NCBI GenBank assembly: GCA_031289935.1
Contig: JAITON010000136.1
Span: 1-15,911, forward strand
Reading direction: 5' to 3'
DNA from: Treponema sp.
GTDB lineage: Bacteria > Spirochaetota > Spirochaetia > Treponematales > Breznakiellaceae
Length of the DNA stretch: 15,911 nt
Below, one piece after another: positions 1-7,475 of this stretch. The translations under genes and the position numbers were made by a program. The notes under the pieces are model-generated. The model made no database searches, was not told where the DNA came from, and saw nothing but the letters and a program-made list of their open reading frames with translations. Each line of letters begins with the position of its first letter. Positions within the stretch are counted from its first letter, which is position 1.

Positions 1-41
1 GGGAAAAATTCCAACACATAGGCCCAGTCAAACCGCGACAT
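1..41 (-). CDS. Start of a leftward gene cut by the window edge; possibly an amino-acid ABC permease
   Basis: Only the first 13 codons and two bases of a fourteenth are inside the window. Reading leftward from ATG at 41 the protein begins MSRFDWAYVLEFFP (the last residue is Pro whatever the missing base). The start is supported by a Shine-Dalgarno AGGAGA five bases upstream and by a near-consensus promoter about 50 bases upstream (89-117). The opening, a short hydrophilic stretch with aromatic residues and then 'YVLEFFP', is like the N-termini of polar amino-acid ABC transporter permeases (HisM/GlnP type). Fourteen residues are too few to assign a function, so this is a guess. It diverges from the integrase-like relic to its right and runs in the same direction as the clpC operon, from which it is separated by about 480 bases. 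Confidence 0.5.
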   Translation of the reverse strand, partial: MSRFDWAYVLEFF

Positions 42-88
42 TCAATCTCCTATATCATATAAAATACATAGCCTTAGTATGCTATTTG

Positions 89-117
89 ACTATAAAGTGT
101 TCTTGAATTTTTGTCAA
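89..117 (-). promoter_or_regulatory. Sigma-70-type promoter for the leftward edge gene
   Basis: On the minus strand there is a TTGACA -35 box (117-112), a 17-base spacer, and a TATAGT -10 box (94-89). The predicted transcription start is near 82, giving a leader of about 40 bases before the ATG at 41, which has its own ribosome binding site. The surrounding 1-180 region is much richer in A+T than the rest of the window, as expected for a promoter region. Confidence 0.7.
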
Positions 118-250
118 GCGAATTTCTTATAAATTACATAGTTTTAATCAAAATAAAGTGAATATTGCCAAAAGCTCTGATAGCGGGCCGTAGGCCTGTT
201 TGCTCTATACCGTCTGAGAGATTCCGGCGTGTTGCGGTTCTGACAGCAAT

Positions 251-400
251 ATGCTGGGAAAGCGGGTTTTTATGCGGATACGGGATGATTTTACGGTGTA
301 CCACCGGTCTTTGAGGACCGAGCGGGTGGTTTGGTACTACCAAACCTATGATGGGGAGAGGTGGGACGGACCGATACGGGCGGTCTACAGGGAAGACTAG
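251..400 (+). pseudogene. Short relic resembling the N-terminus of a tyrosine recombinase/phage integrase
   Basis: The frame is open from 218 and has ATG codons at 251 and 272, ending at TAG 398-400 (49 or 42 residues). Its core reads FTVYHRSLRTERVVWYYQTY, then DGERWDGPI. This fits the small N-terminal SAM-like/arm-binding segment of phage integrases, which typically has a 'FTVYKRK...G..WYY..YDE.GKR' pattern. No catalytic core (R-HxxR-Y) follows in any frame before clpC, and no clear Shine-Dalgarno precedes the ATGs, so it is more likely a decayed fragment than a gene. Its position beside a promoter and an AT-rich patch suggests a former insertion point. Recognition rests on family pattern only; chance open frame is the alternative. 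Confidence 0.35.
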
Positions 401-521
401 CGAATGATGGCGGTTAAGTTCGCATGGTTATGAAAAACTAACACCCTCATACCTGGGCTTACTTATGCTTGGATGTGCTTTTATCGCTCTCCGTAACGCC
501 AATATTATTTAGGGATAAGCT
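401..521. other. Intergenic stretch downstream of clpC, no recognisable feature
   Basis: This stretch separates the clpC stop codon (522-524) from the integrase-like relic. I looked for a terminator hairpin followed by a T-run on the clpC strand and found no convincing one, nor a tRNA or an intact ORF. Together with 118-250, which I also cannot assign, it makes up most of the 480-base gap between the edge gene and clpC. Confidence 0.5.
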
Positions 522-3155
522 CTAAACCCTTCGCTCAGCATCAATAACCCCGCAAAGCGCTTTCTCCTCCGCCTCTCGAAACCCGGTTTCAGCATGCAGA
601 CTGAGATGCCCGTCCTGGTAATCGGCGGCAAAGACCGTGCCCGCAGGATAGCTGCCTTCCAGGAGCAGCATTGCCAGAGGGTCCTCCAGTTCCTTTTGCA
701 GAGTGCGGCGCATGGGACGGGCGCCGTTTTTGAGGTCCCAGCCTTTTTGGGCCAGGAAACGCCGGGCCCCGGCGGTGATCGTGAGGGAGTATCCCTGTTC
801 GGCCAGTCGGCTAGAAAGCTCCTCCGTTTGAAGTTTCAGGATCGCTTCGGCCTGGGACTGGTCCAGGGGACGGAAAATCAGCATCTCGTCAATCCGGTTG
901 AGGAATTCGGGGTTGAAAAGCCGGCGCAGTTCCGCTAGGGCGGCGTTCTTGATTTCGTTGCCCCCTAAGGGGCCGCCGGGAACGCCAAAGCCAAGGCGGT
1001 TGTCCCAAGAAATTTCCCGAGCCCCGGCATTACTGGTCATGATAATCACCGTATTGCGGAAATTCACCGCCCGGCCCTGGCTGTCCCGGAGTTCCCCCTC
1101 CTCCAAAACCTGGAGCAACATATTGAATACCTCCTGGTGAGCCTTTTCGATCTCGTCAAAAAGGACTACCCGGTAGGGGTTGCGACGGATCTTTTCGGTT
1201 AAGAGCCCCCCCTCGTCGTAGCCTACATAACCCGGCGGAGCTCCCACGAGACGGGAGATCTGGTGCTTTTCCAGGTAATCCGACATGTCGATGCGGACCA
1301 AGGCGTCTTCGCTGCCAAAAAGCCGGGCCGTAAGCTCCTTGGCCAGAAGGGTCTTGCCCACACCGGTGGGCCCCAGAAAGATAAAGGAGCCTAGGGGCCG
1401 CTTGGGGGAGGCCAGCCCTGAACGGGAACGGCGCAGGGAAGCGGCGAGCCGGGCGATGGCCTCGCTCTGGCCGATGACCCGGCGGCTCAGCTCCGCTTCC
1501 AGACCCCGGAGCTCTGCGGCCGCTCCTTCGCCAAGCCGTTCCAGGGGGATTCCTGTGGCCTCGGCAATAACCCGGCGGATATCATCCCCGGACACGATCA
1601 CCGGGCTGTTCCGGGCGGCCCGTTCCCAGGCTGTCTGTACCAGGCCGAGATGATGGCGGAGTTGCCGTAAGCGGTTTCGGACCAGGAGGGCGGCCTCGTA
1701 GTTCTGGGCGGAGATAAGGCCCTGCTTCTCCCGGTCAAGTTCCCGAAGCTCCCTCTCAATTTCCACTAATTCCGGTGGCTGCCGGGAGGAAGTTTCGAGC
1801 TTCCGCAAGGCCCCGGCCTCGTCCAGCACATCAATGGCCTTGTCGGGCATGGAACGGCCCGTAATATAGCGCCGGGAGAGCCTAGTGACGGCCTGTATCG
1901 CTTCGGGGGAGTAACGGACCCTATGATATTCCTCGTACCTTTTTTGGAGGCCCTGGAGAATTGCCAGGGTATCTTCCGGGCCGGGCTCCTCCACCAGAAC
2001 GGCTTGAAAACGCCGTTCCAGGGCCCCATCCTTCGCGATGTACTTACGGTACTCCGCCAGAGTAGTGGCGCCGATACAGCGGAACTCTCCCCGGGACAGA
2101 GCGGGCTTGAGCATGTTCGAGGCGTCCAAGGTCCCCTCAGCGCTGCCCGCACCGATCATGGTATGGATTTCATCAATAAAAAGGATGATATCGCCGGCTT
2201 TTTGAATCTCTCGAAGGATTTTTTTAATCCGTTCCTCGAATTCCCCCCGGTACTTGGTCCCGGCCACCACAGCCCCTAGGTCCAGGGAAAGGACCCGCTG
2301 GCCCGCCAGGGATTCGTTCAAAAACTCTCCGGCAAGATACTGGGCCAGACCCTCCACAATGGCGGTTTTACCCACACCGGGCTCCCCAACCAGAACCGGG
2401 TTGTTTTTGCTGCGCCGGGCTAGGATGCGGATTGCCCGGTCGATTTCCTTTTGGCGGCCCACTACGGGGTCAAGCTTCCCCTCCCGGGCCAGGGCGGAAA
2501 GGTCCTGACAAAACTCGTCCAGAGCCGGCGTCGAAGCGGAAGCATCCTTTTTCCGTGTCCGGAAGCGCTGCCGGGACCACTCCTCCTCCCCATCCGGCCG
2601 AAAGACTAGGGCCTTGAATTCCTCGCCGGGATAGACTTCCCGCTCACCAGTTCGGGATTCATCCAGGGAAGGGGCATCGCTCCGGCGGGATCCGGGGGAG
2701 GCATCCCGAGAACCCCGGCGCCGGAAATTGGTCTGTATCAATACCCGGAGCATATCGGCATCCACCGCCCGCTGGGACAGGTAGAGCTTGGTAAGCGCAT
2801 TAGGCTCAGCGGCGGCGGCAAAAAGGAGGTGCTCGGTACCGATATAATCGTCCCCTATATTGCCGGCCTCGGTGGCGGCGTTTTCCAGGAGTGTACGGGT
2901 CCGCTTGGCCGGGGGAAGATCCCCCATAACCAAGGCTCCTATCTGGCGGGGAAGCTCCTTTTCCAGACTCTGGCGGAACTCCGGGAGGTCTATCCTGAGA
3001 AAGCTCAGGGCCTTGCAGGCCAGTCCGGCACCGTCCTTGAGGAGGGCGATGATCACATGTTCCGGCACAAGCTGCTCCGCATAGAAACGCCGGGCCATAT
3101 CCTGGGCATCAACGGTTAAAATCCGCTGGGCCCGTTCTGTTAATCCCTTAAACAA
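522..3155 (-). CDS. clpC: ClpC-type AAA+ unfoldase/chaperone (ATP-dependent Clp protease ATP-binding subunit)
   Basis: Hexameric cytosolic unfoldase that threads substrates into ClpP. Of 877 residues, 1-145 form a double Clp-N domain. AAA-1 has Walker A GEPGVGKT (257-264), Walker B ILFIDE (324-329) and a pore-loop KYRGEFE motif (301-307). A UVR-type middle domain spans about 465-505. AAA-2 has Walker A GPTGVGKT (595-602), Walker B VVLFDE (663-668) and pore GYVG (642-645). The LGF tripeptide at 721-723 matches the ClpP-docking loop, so it should work with ClpP. Residues about 147-207, between the N domain and AAA-1, form a charged low-complexity linker that makes the protein longer than the roughly 810-residue Gram-positive ClpC. 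The start is TTG at 3155: GAGGAG lies six bases upstream and the family begins 'MFKGLT'. An ATG at 3160 is out of frame and stops after six codons. It is the last gene of the operon, 13 bases after the lolE stop. Confidence 0.95.
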   Translation of the reverse strand: MFKGLTERAQRILTVDAQDMARRFYAEQLVPEHVIIALLKDGAGLACKALSFLRIDLPEFRQSLEKELPRQIGALVMGDLPPAKRTRTLLENAATEAGNIGDDYIGTEHLLFAAAAEPNALTKLYLSQRAVDADMLRVLIQTNFRRRGSRDASPGSRRSDAPSLDESRTGEREVYPGEEFKALVFRPDGEEEWSRQRFRTRKKDASASTPALDEFCQDLSALAREGKLDPVVGRQKEIDRAIRILARRSKNNPVLVGEPGVGKTAIVEGLAQYLAGEFLNESLAGQRVLSLDLGAVVAGTKYRGEFEERIKKILREIQKAGDIILFIDEIHTMIGAGSAEGTLDASNMLKPALSRGEFRCIGATTLAEYRKYIAKDGALERRFQAVLVEEPGPEDTLAILQGLQKRYEEYHRVRYSPEAIQAVTRLSRRYITGRSMPDKAIDVLDEAGALRKLETSSRQPPELVEIERELRELDREKQGLISAQNYEAALLVRNRLRQLRHHLGLVQTAWERAARNSPVIVSGDDIRRVIAEATGIPLERLGEGAAAELRGLEAELSRRVIGQSEAIARLAASLRRSRSGLASPKRPLGSFIFLGPTGVGKTLLAKELTARLFGSEDALVRIDMSDYLEKHQISRLVGAPPGYVGYDEGGLLTEKIRRNPYRVVLFDEIEKAHQEVFNMLLQVLEEGELRDSQGRAVNFRNTVIIMTSNAGAREISWDNRLGFGVPGGPLGGNEIKNAALAELRRLFNPEFLNRIDEMLIFRPLDQSQAEAILKLQTEELSSRLAEQGYSLTITAGARRFLAQKGWDLKNGARPMRRTLQKELEDPLAMLLLEGSYPAGTVFAADYQDGHLSLHAETGFREAEEKALCGVIDAERRV

Positions 3156-3168
3156 TGCATACTCCTCT

Positions 3169-4428
3169 CTAGAATTTCCTCAAAAGTTCCAAGGACTTTA
3201 TTCGCCCGGCTCGCCGGGCGGGAATCCAGGCGGCCGCCACGGAGCAGAATACCGTGGCAATGCCGATGACAAGCACCACGTCCCAGTTGATGATAATGGG
3301 AATAGTCTCCAGGTAAAATCCCGGGTCCAGGATCCGCACTTCCCCGCCCTGGAAAAGGCCAGAGAAAAAACTCAGGATAGCCTCAAGGCCATGGACCAGG
3401 GAATTAATATTCGCACCGATGAGGAGCCCCGTGGCAATACCGATAAGGGCTCCCAGAAGGCCGGTGAGCAATGAACTAAAGAGAAATATCCGGCGGATAC
3501 TCCCCGGACCGGCCCCCGTGGCTTTGAGAATGGCGATGTCCCGCTGCCGCTCAATGACCAGCATTCCGGTAGAAGAGGACACGTTAACCGCCGCCACCAG
3601 GACGATAAGGGCCATGATAAAAAGAAGGAGCTGCCGGGTGGACTCGTAGGAACCGTAGCGGGAGCCCATCAGGTTTTTCCAGGTATAGATTCCGTAGCCG
3701 TGCCCCAGTCGCATATAGAGTTCGTCGGCCACGAAGTCCACGTCTTGGTAGGGGTCGTCCACCTTGCCTACCAGATAGGCATCGGACCATTCCGGGGCGA
3801 GAAGCCGCTGTCCCGCCTCCCAGGAGATGATGCACCAGTGGGCATCCAGTTCACGGTAGCCCGAGGACACGATACCCTGGACCTTGAAGGGCATCGTGCG
3901 AGGAATATTCCTGCCCGAGGAAGATACCCGGATAGTCATGATATAGACGGTTCCCCCCACTTCGGCCCCCACAAGCCGGGCGGTCTCCTCCCCCAGGAGA
4001 ACCTCGTTGTCGGCTTCAATGAGCGCCTCCCCGTCAATTACGGTCAGGAAACGGGCGCTCCCCTTGTCGGTCCAGTAGGAAGGATCCGTGGCCCGGATCG
4101 TAGTCCCGGTCTTACCCCCTGCGGCCATGACCAGGCCCAGACCTTGGCGCTCCGCCCAGACGCCACGGAGGCCGGGAACCTCTGGTATAAGACCCGTATC
4201 CAAGGCTCCCTCGTCCAGGTAATTGGTGATACGCAGGTGCCCGGTCCCTAGCTCCAGGTAGCGATCCGTGATCCCCTGGATCATACCGTCAGCCACGATC
4301 AGAGTAACCATGATGGGGACGAGAGATAAGGCAATACCGGTAGCGGCACCCCTAAGGTAGCGGCCCCCTTCCCGGGCCCTCCCCAAAAGATAGCGGAGGG
4401 CGATGAAGAATTCGGAACCCAGTTTCAC
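3169..4428 (-). CDS. lolE: LolC/LolE-type lipoprotein-releasing ABC permease (second copy)
   Basis: Inner-membrane permease of the Lol system, which with LolD extracts mature lipoproteins from the cytoplasmic membrane. It has 419 residues: a first membrane helix at about 25-47, a large periplasmic MacB-PCD-like domain, then an FtsX domain with three helices near the C-terminus. The cytoplasmic coupling loop contains ERQRDIAILKATGAGPGSIR, the usual 'REIAILRAIGA' element. I take the start as GTG at 4428, inside the lolD stop (GTGA overlap), because the family homology begins at 'KLGSEFFIALRYL'; an ATG at 4518 in the same frame would bury 30 codons in lolD and add an unrelated extension. Which permease corresponds to LolC and which to LolE cannot be decided from sequence alone; both could also serve as a heterodimeric MacB-like exporter. 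Confidence 0.85.
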   Translation of the reverse strand: MKLGSEFFIALRYLLGRAREGGRYLRGAATGIALSLVPIMVTLIVADGMIQGITDRYLELGTGHLRITNYLDEGALDTGLIPEVPGLRGVWAERQGLGLVMAAGGKTGTTIRATDPSYWTDKGSARFLTVIDGEALIEADNEVLLGEETARLVGAEVGGTVYIMTIRVSSSGRNIPRTMPFKVQGIVSSGYRELDAHWCIISWEAGQRLLAPEWSDAYLVGKVDDPYQDVDFVADELYMRLGHGYGIYTWKNLMGSRYGSYESTRQLLLFIMALIVLVAAVNVSSSTGMLVIERQRDIAILKATGAGPGSIRRIFLFSSLLTGLLGALIGIATGLLIGANINSLVHGLEAILSFFSGLFQGGEVRILDPGFYLETIPIIINWDVVLVIGIATVFCSVAAAWIPARRAGRIKSLELLRKF

Positions 4429-5099
4429 GTGAGGAACCCAGCGTCCAGGGATAAGCGGACCATGGCCCGCTCGGCCACCTTGTCGTCGTGGGTAACCACG
4501 ATAAGGGTCTTGCCCCATTTCTCGGCCCCTCTGTAAAGGATCTCCGTCACGGCTGCGGAATTTTGGGGGTCCAGATTGCCCGTGGGCTCGTCGGCCAGAA
4601 TCAGATCAGGGTCGTTGACCATGGAACGGGCCACAGCCACCCGCTGCCGCTCCCCGCCGGAAAGCTGCGAGGGATAGTGCTGGAGCCGGTCAGAAAGTCT
4701 CACATCATCCAGAAGAGAACGGGCTTTTTCCAGGGCATCCTTCTTCTTCATCCCCGCAATGTAGGCGGGGAGCATCACATTTTCCAGGGCCGTAAAATCC
4801 TTCAATAAATAGTGGAACTGGAAGATAAAGCCGATGCGCCGGCTCCGATAGCCGGTCAGGGCCGCCTCGGAAAGACCGGTAATGGTGGTATCCCCCACCC
4901 GGACAGAACCCGAATCGCAGCGGTCCAGACCACCCAGGATATTGAGGAGGGTGCTCTTGCCACTCCCCGAGGAGCCGCTGATGGCCACCATAGAACCCCG
5001 GTCAACGGTCAAATTCACTCCCTTGAGAATATAGAGGGTCTCGGTCCCGGAGGCAAAGCTTTTAACAATGTTCCGCACCGTCACCAATAGTTCACTCAT
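4425..5099 (-). CDS. lolD: LolD-type ABC transporter ATPase
   Basis: Cytoplasmic ATPase that powers lipoprotein release by the two adjacent permeases. It has 224 residues and all ABC motifs: Walker A GSSGSGKST (42-50), Q-loop Gln94, signature LSGGE (147-151), Walker B LILADE (166-171), D-loop NLD and switch His204 (VVTHDD). Length and motifs are those of the LolD/MacB/FtsE subfamily. The start is ATG at 5099: the reading frame extends upstream to 5180, but that part lies in the 3' end of the upstream permease and has no homology. ATG overlaps the upstream stop by 8 bases (ATGAGTGA), and GAGG lies nine bases upstream inside that gene. Its own stop overlaps the next GTG start. The permease-ATPase-permease order and the overlaps indicate one stoichiometric complex. 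Confidence 0.92.
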   Translation of the reverse strand: MSELLVTVRNIVKSFASGTETLYILKGVNLTVDRGSMVAISGSSGSGKSTLLNILGGLDRCDSGSVRVGDTTITGLSEAALTGYRSRRIGFIFQFHYLLKDFTALENVMLPAYIAGMKKKDALEKARSLLDDVRLSDRLQHYPSQLSGGERQRVAVARSMVNDPDLILADEPTGNLDPQNSAAVTEILYRGAEKWGKTLIVVTHDDKVAERAMVRLSLDAGFLT

Positions 5100-6435
5100 A
5101 ACGCAGTACCTCCGCTGGCTGCTCCTTGGAGACCCGGCGCGAGGCGAACCATGCCGCCAGCAGGGCGGAGAGAAATCCAAAGAAGAAGATGATGATCACC
5201 TCGTAGGGAATAATCCGGGAGGGAATCTCCTGAATATAAAAAATGGTAGGAGAAAAGATGGCAAAACCCTGGTAACCGGTCCCTCCAATCATATAGAGAA
5301 AACTGTTCAGAAGGTCGATAAAAAAGTTTGCGATCCCCTCCATGGTATGGAAAAACACCTTGATATGGGAAGCCAAGAGGAGCCCCAGAACCGTGCCCAG
5401 TCCCGCCCCCGTAAGACCGATGATAAAGCCGTCCCAGACGAAGATGAGCCTGACATCCAGGTCCGAAGCTCCCACGGCCCGCAATAGACCGATCTCCTCC
5501 CGGCGCTCCAGGACCTGACGGCGCTGGGCCTGGAAAATATTCACCCCAACCACAATGAAGATGAGCCCCACCAGGGTAAACATAAGGAGCTTCTCGGTTC
5601 TGAGGGCGCTGAAATAAGCCCGGTCGTAATCCCGCCAGGGCCGGATTGTGCTGCCCGCTTCCACCATGGCGGCCAGCTCCGGAATTTTAAGGAGCTTTTC
5701 CATGCCAAGATTATCCTGCCAGCGGCTCTGGAGTTTAATGCCCAGGGAAGGCCGGCCATTTTCCCCCGTCCAGAAACGAGCCGTGTCAAGGCTGATAAAG
5801 GCCAGGCTCTGGTCGTATTCGGCAAAGCCGGTACGGAAGATACCGGTTACGGTAAACCGGGAATCCTGGGCGGCTGCGTCCACCGTGTCGGTATTCCCCG
5901 CAGCAAAATTGACGGCCGAGATAGAAACCAGGTTGACCGTGTCCCCCACATGGACCGCCATGCTACGGGCCAGTTCCGTCCCGAGAATGATACTACTGTT
6001 CTCCCAGAGGTTGAAGAGGCCCGACTCAAATTGCAACTTGGATGCCATGCCTTGATCGTTCTCCGCTGCGTCTGCCGGGAGCCCCCGGACCACCGCTACA
6101 AGCTGATTCTCCCGGTTCCCCCGGATAATCCCCTGAAATTCCCGAAAAGGCACCGCCGCCGTGATCTGAGGAATATCCAGGACCTTGGCCCGGAGAATCT
6201 CCCCCTGGACGCCCTCGGGGAAATCATCGATCCGAATATGGTAGGAGGATACTTCCACAATGCTTTCGATAAAACCAAGCTGGAAGCCGTTCATCACCGC
6301 CAGGATCACCGTCAGGGCTAGAACCCCGATAGAGATACCAAGGACCGCCAGAGCCACCGAGGGAGAAGCATCGCTCTTCCGCCGCCGGACCACGTAACGG
6401 CCCGCGATAAAACCGATCCAACTGCGACTATTCAA
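5092..6435 (-). CDS. lolC: LolC/LolE-type lipoprotein-releasing ABC permease (first copy)
   Basis: Transmembrane subunit of the lipoprotein-releasing complex, 447 residues. A helix at about 25-49 is followed by a periplasmic domain of about 230 residues. Helices then lie at 284-303, 330-356 and 413-430, the standard one-plus-three FtsX topology. The cytoplasmic coupling loop has ERREEIGLLRAVGASDLDV (310-328), and the C-terminus ends with the family's 'PAEVLRYE'. The N-terminal 'FIAGRYVVRRRKS' matches the usual Lol permease opening 'fiA.RYl..rr'. The start codon is TTG at 6435; its TTGA overlaps the upstream stop by four bases, with GAGGAG nine bases before it. Together with the neighbouring lolD and second permease it should form a LolCDE-like complex. 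Assigning it as LolC rather than LolE is arbitrary. Confidence 0.88.
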   Translation of the reverse strand: MNSRSWIGFIAGRYVVRRRKSDASPSVALAVLGISIGVLALTVILAVMNGFQLGFIESIVEVSSYHIRIDDFPEGVQGEILRAKVLDIPQITAAVPFREFQGIIRGNRENQLVAVVRGLPADAAENDQGMASKLQFESGLFNLWENSSIILGTELARSMAVHVGDTVNLVSISAVNFAAGNTDTVDAAAQDSRFTVTGIFRTGFAEYDQSLAFISLDTARFWTGENGRPSLGIKLQSRWQDNLGMEKLLKIPELAAMVEAGSTIRPWRDYDRAYFSALRTEKLLMFTLVGLIFIVVGVNIFQAQRRQVLERREEIGLLRAVGASDLDVRLIFVWDGFIIGLTGAGLGTVLGLLLASHIKVFFHTMEGIANFFIDLLNSFLYMIGGTGYQGFAIFSPTIFYIQEIPSRIIPYEVIIIFFFGFLSALLAAWFASRRVSKEQPAEVLRYE

Positions 6436-7475
6436 CGGACCCGCTCCTCGGAGACTTTACGGCCATCTTCCCAAATTGCCCGGAGTATCACCCGGCCGTT
6501 CATGTACAATTCTTCCACCTCCCGATTCCCTTCCCGGCGGACCGTCCGTTCCAAGACGCCCCGGGTATAATTCTTTTCACCGATACGGTTCCCCGCACCA
6601 TCGTACTCGTATTCCGAGAGCCGCTCATCCTCCCCGGACTGCCAGTGGACCCGGGCCAGACGGTCCCCGTTCCAGGTGTTGGTCAGGACCCCGGTTTCTT
6701 TCCCCGTCTCATCGAGCCAGGTCTCGGTGAGCACCCGGCCCCGGCTGTCGGCGGTGTACACGATCCTGGTTCCCGCGCTGATCAACAGGTCTTCGAAAAA
6801 CTCAGAACTGTAGGCCAGGCCGGGGTTCACGAAACTTTCGTCTGCCAAAGCATGCCGGCTAATCGGGGGGAAGGTCAAGAGGACCGGCCCTTCTCCGGCG
6901 GGAACATCGACCAGATAGGTCCGTTCTACGGAACGGAGGGAGCCCGACCGGGTATAACGGTAGCTATCGGTACAATAGGCTTCGCTCCCTATCCTGGTTT
7001 CCGCCCGTACAAGAAACAAATCATTATAGAAAAAAGTAACAACCCGTTCAATCCCTGCGGAATCACGCTCGTGTTCTTCCAGAAGCAGGCCGCCGGAGTT
7101 ATAGACTTCGATAAAGGCCGTCTCGTTAAAGATAGCCGAAAGCCGGATTCTGCCTGAGGAGTCAAGAAAGCGCCACTGCCGCCGGGCCTCCTCCCCGTTC
7201 CGGTGGAGAATCCTGAGCTCCACCTGGTAGGACCGGGAATAGTAGGGCCGTAATTCCTCGGGCAGACGACTTCCGGGGACGATTTCCACCGACAGGGCAT
7301 ACTCGCTCCGCAGGGCCACCTGAGCGGCAGCCGGTTCCAGGCTCATGCCCGAAGGATTGGAGACATACCAGTCCACCCCATAGAGGGAGAGGCATGCCCC
7401 CAGGAAGAGGAGCCCCAGGAAAAGGCGGCCTGGCCCGGCCCTTTTAACGTTCAAGGCCCAGAAATCCTTCGGCAT
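6432..7475 (-). CDS. Secreted protein or lipoprotein of unknown function with C-terminal YD/MORN-like hairpin repeats
   Basis: I do not recognise this family. Of 347 residues, the N-terminus has a basic stretch (KRAGPGR), a hydrophobic core (LFLGLLFLGACL) and a Cys at position 28 preceded by LGA, compatible with a spirochaetal lipobox, or cleavage by signal peptidase I after 'LYG'. The mature part is beta-rich. Residues about 235-345 form repeated hairpins of the type 'Y.Y.DG.GNRI.EK.Y..G.LE' and 'YMNGRVI...WEDGRKV', similar to YD or YwqK/MORN-like repeats. ATG at 7475 overlaps ftsY by 32 bases and lacks a clear ribosome site. TTG at 7454 (11-base overlap) would start the protein at NVKRAGPGR and give a more typical signal peptide, so it is a real alternative. 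Its place directly before the lol genes suggests an envelope role linked to lipoprotein transport; that is inference. Confidence 0.75.
   Translation of the reverse strand: MPKDFWALNVKRAGPGRLFLGLLFLGACLSLYGVDWYVSNPSGMSLEPAAAQVALRSEYALSVEIVPGSRLPEELRPYYSRSYQVELRILHRNGEEARRQWRFLDSSGRIRLSAIFNETAFIEVYNSGGLLLEEHERDSAGIERVVTFFYNDLFLVRAETRIGSEAYCTDSYRYTRSGSLRSVERTYLVDVPAGEGPVLLTFPPISRHALADESFVNPGLAYSSEFFEDLLISAGTRIVYTADSRGRVLTETWLDETGKETGVLTNTWNGDRLARVHWQSGEDERLSEYEYDGAGNRIGEKNYTRGVLERTVRREGNREVEELYMNGRVILRAIWEDGRKVSEERVR

Noticed and set aside
134..343. 69-codon minus-strand frame in the left intergenic region
   Set aside because: No ribosome site or recognisable sequence, and the opposite strand carries the integrase-like pattern.
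401..521. Factor-independent terminator after clpC
   Set aside because: No hairpin followed by a T-run could be found on the coding strand.
6432..7475. Rhs/YD-repeat toxin
   Set aside because: The hairpin repeats are few and weak, there is no toxin domain or variable C-terminus, and the gene is coupled to housekeeping genes.
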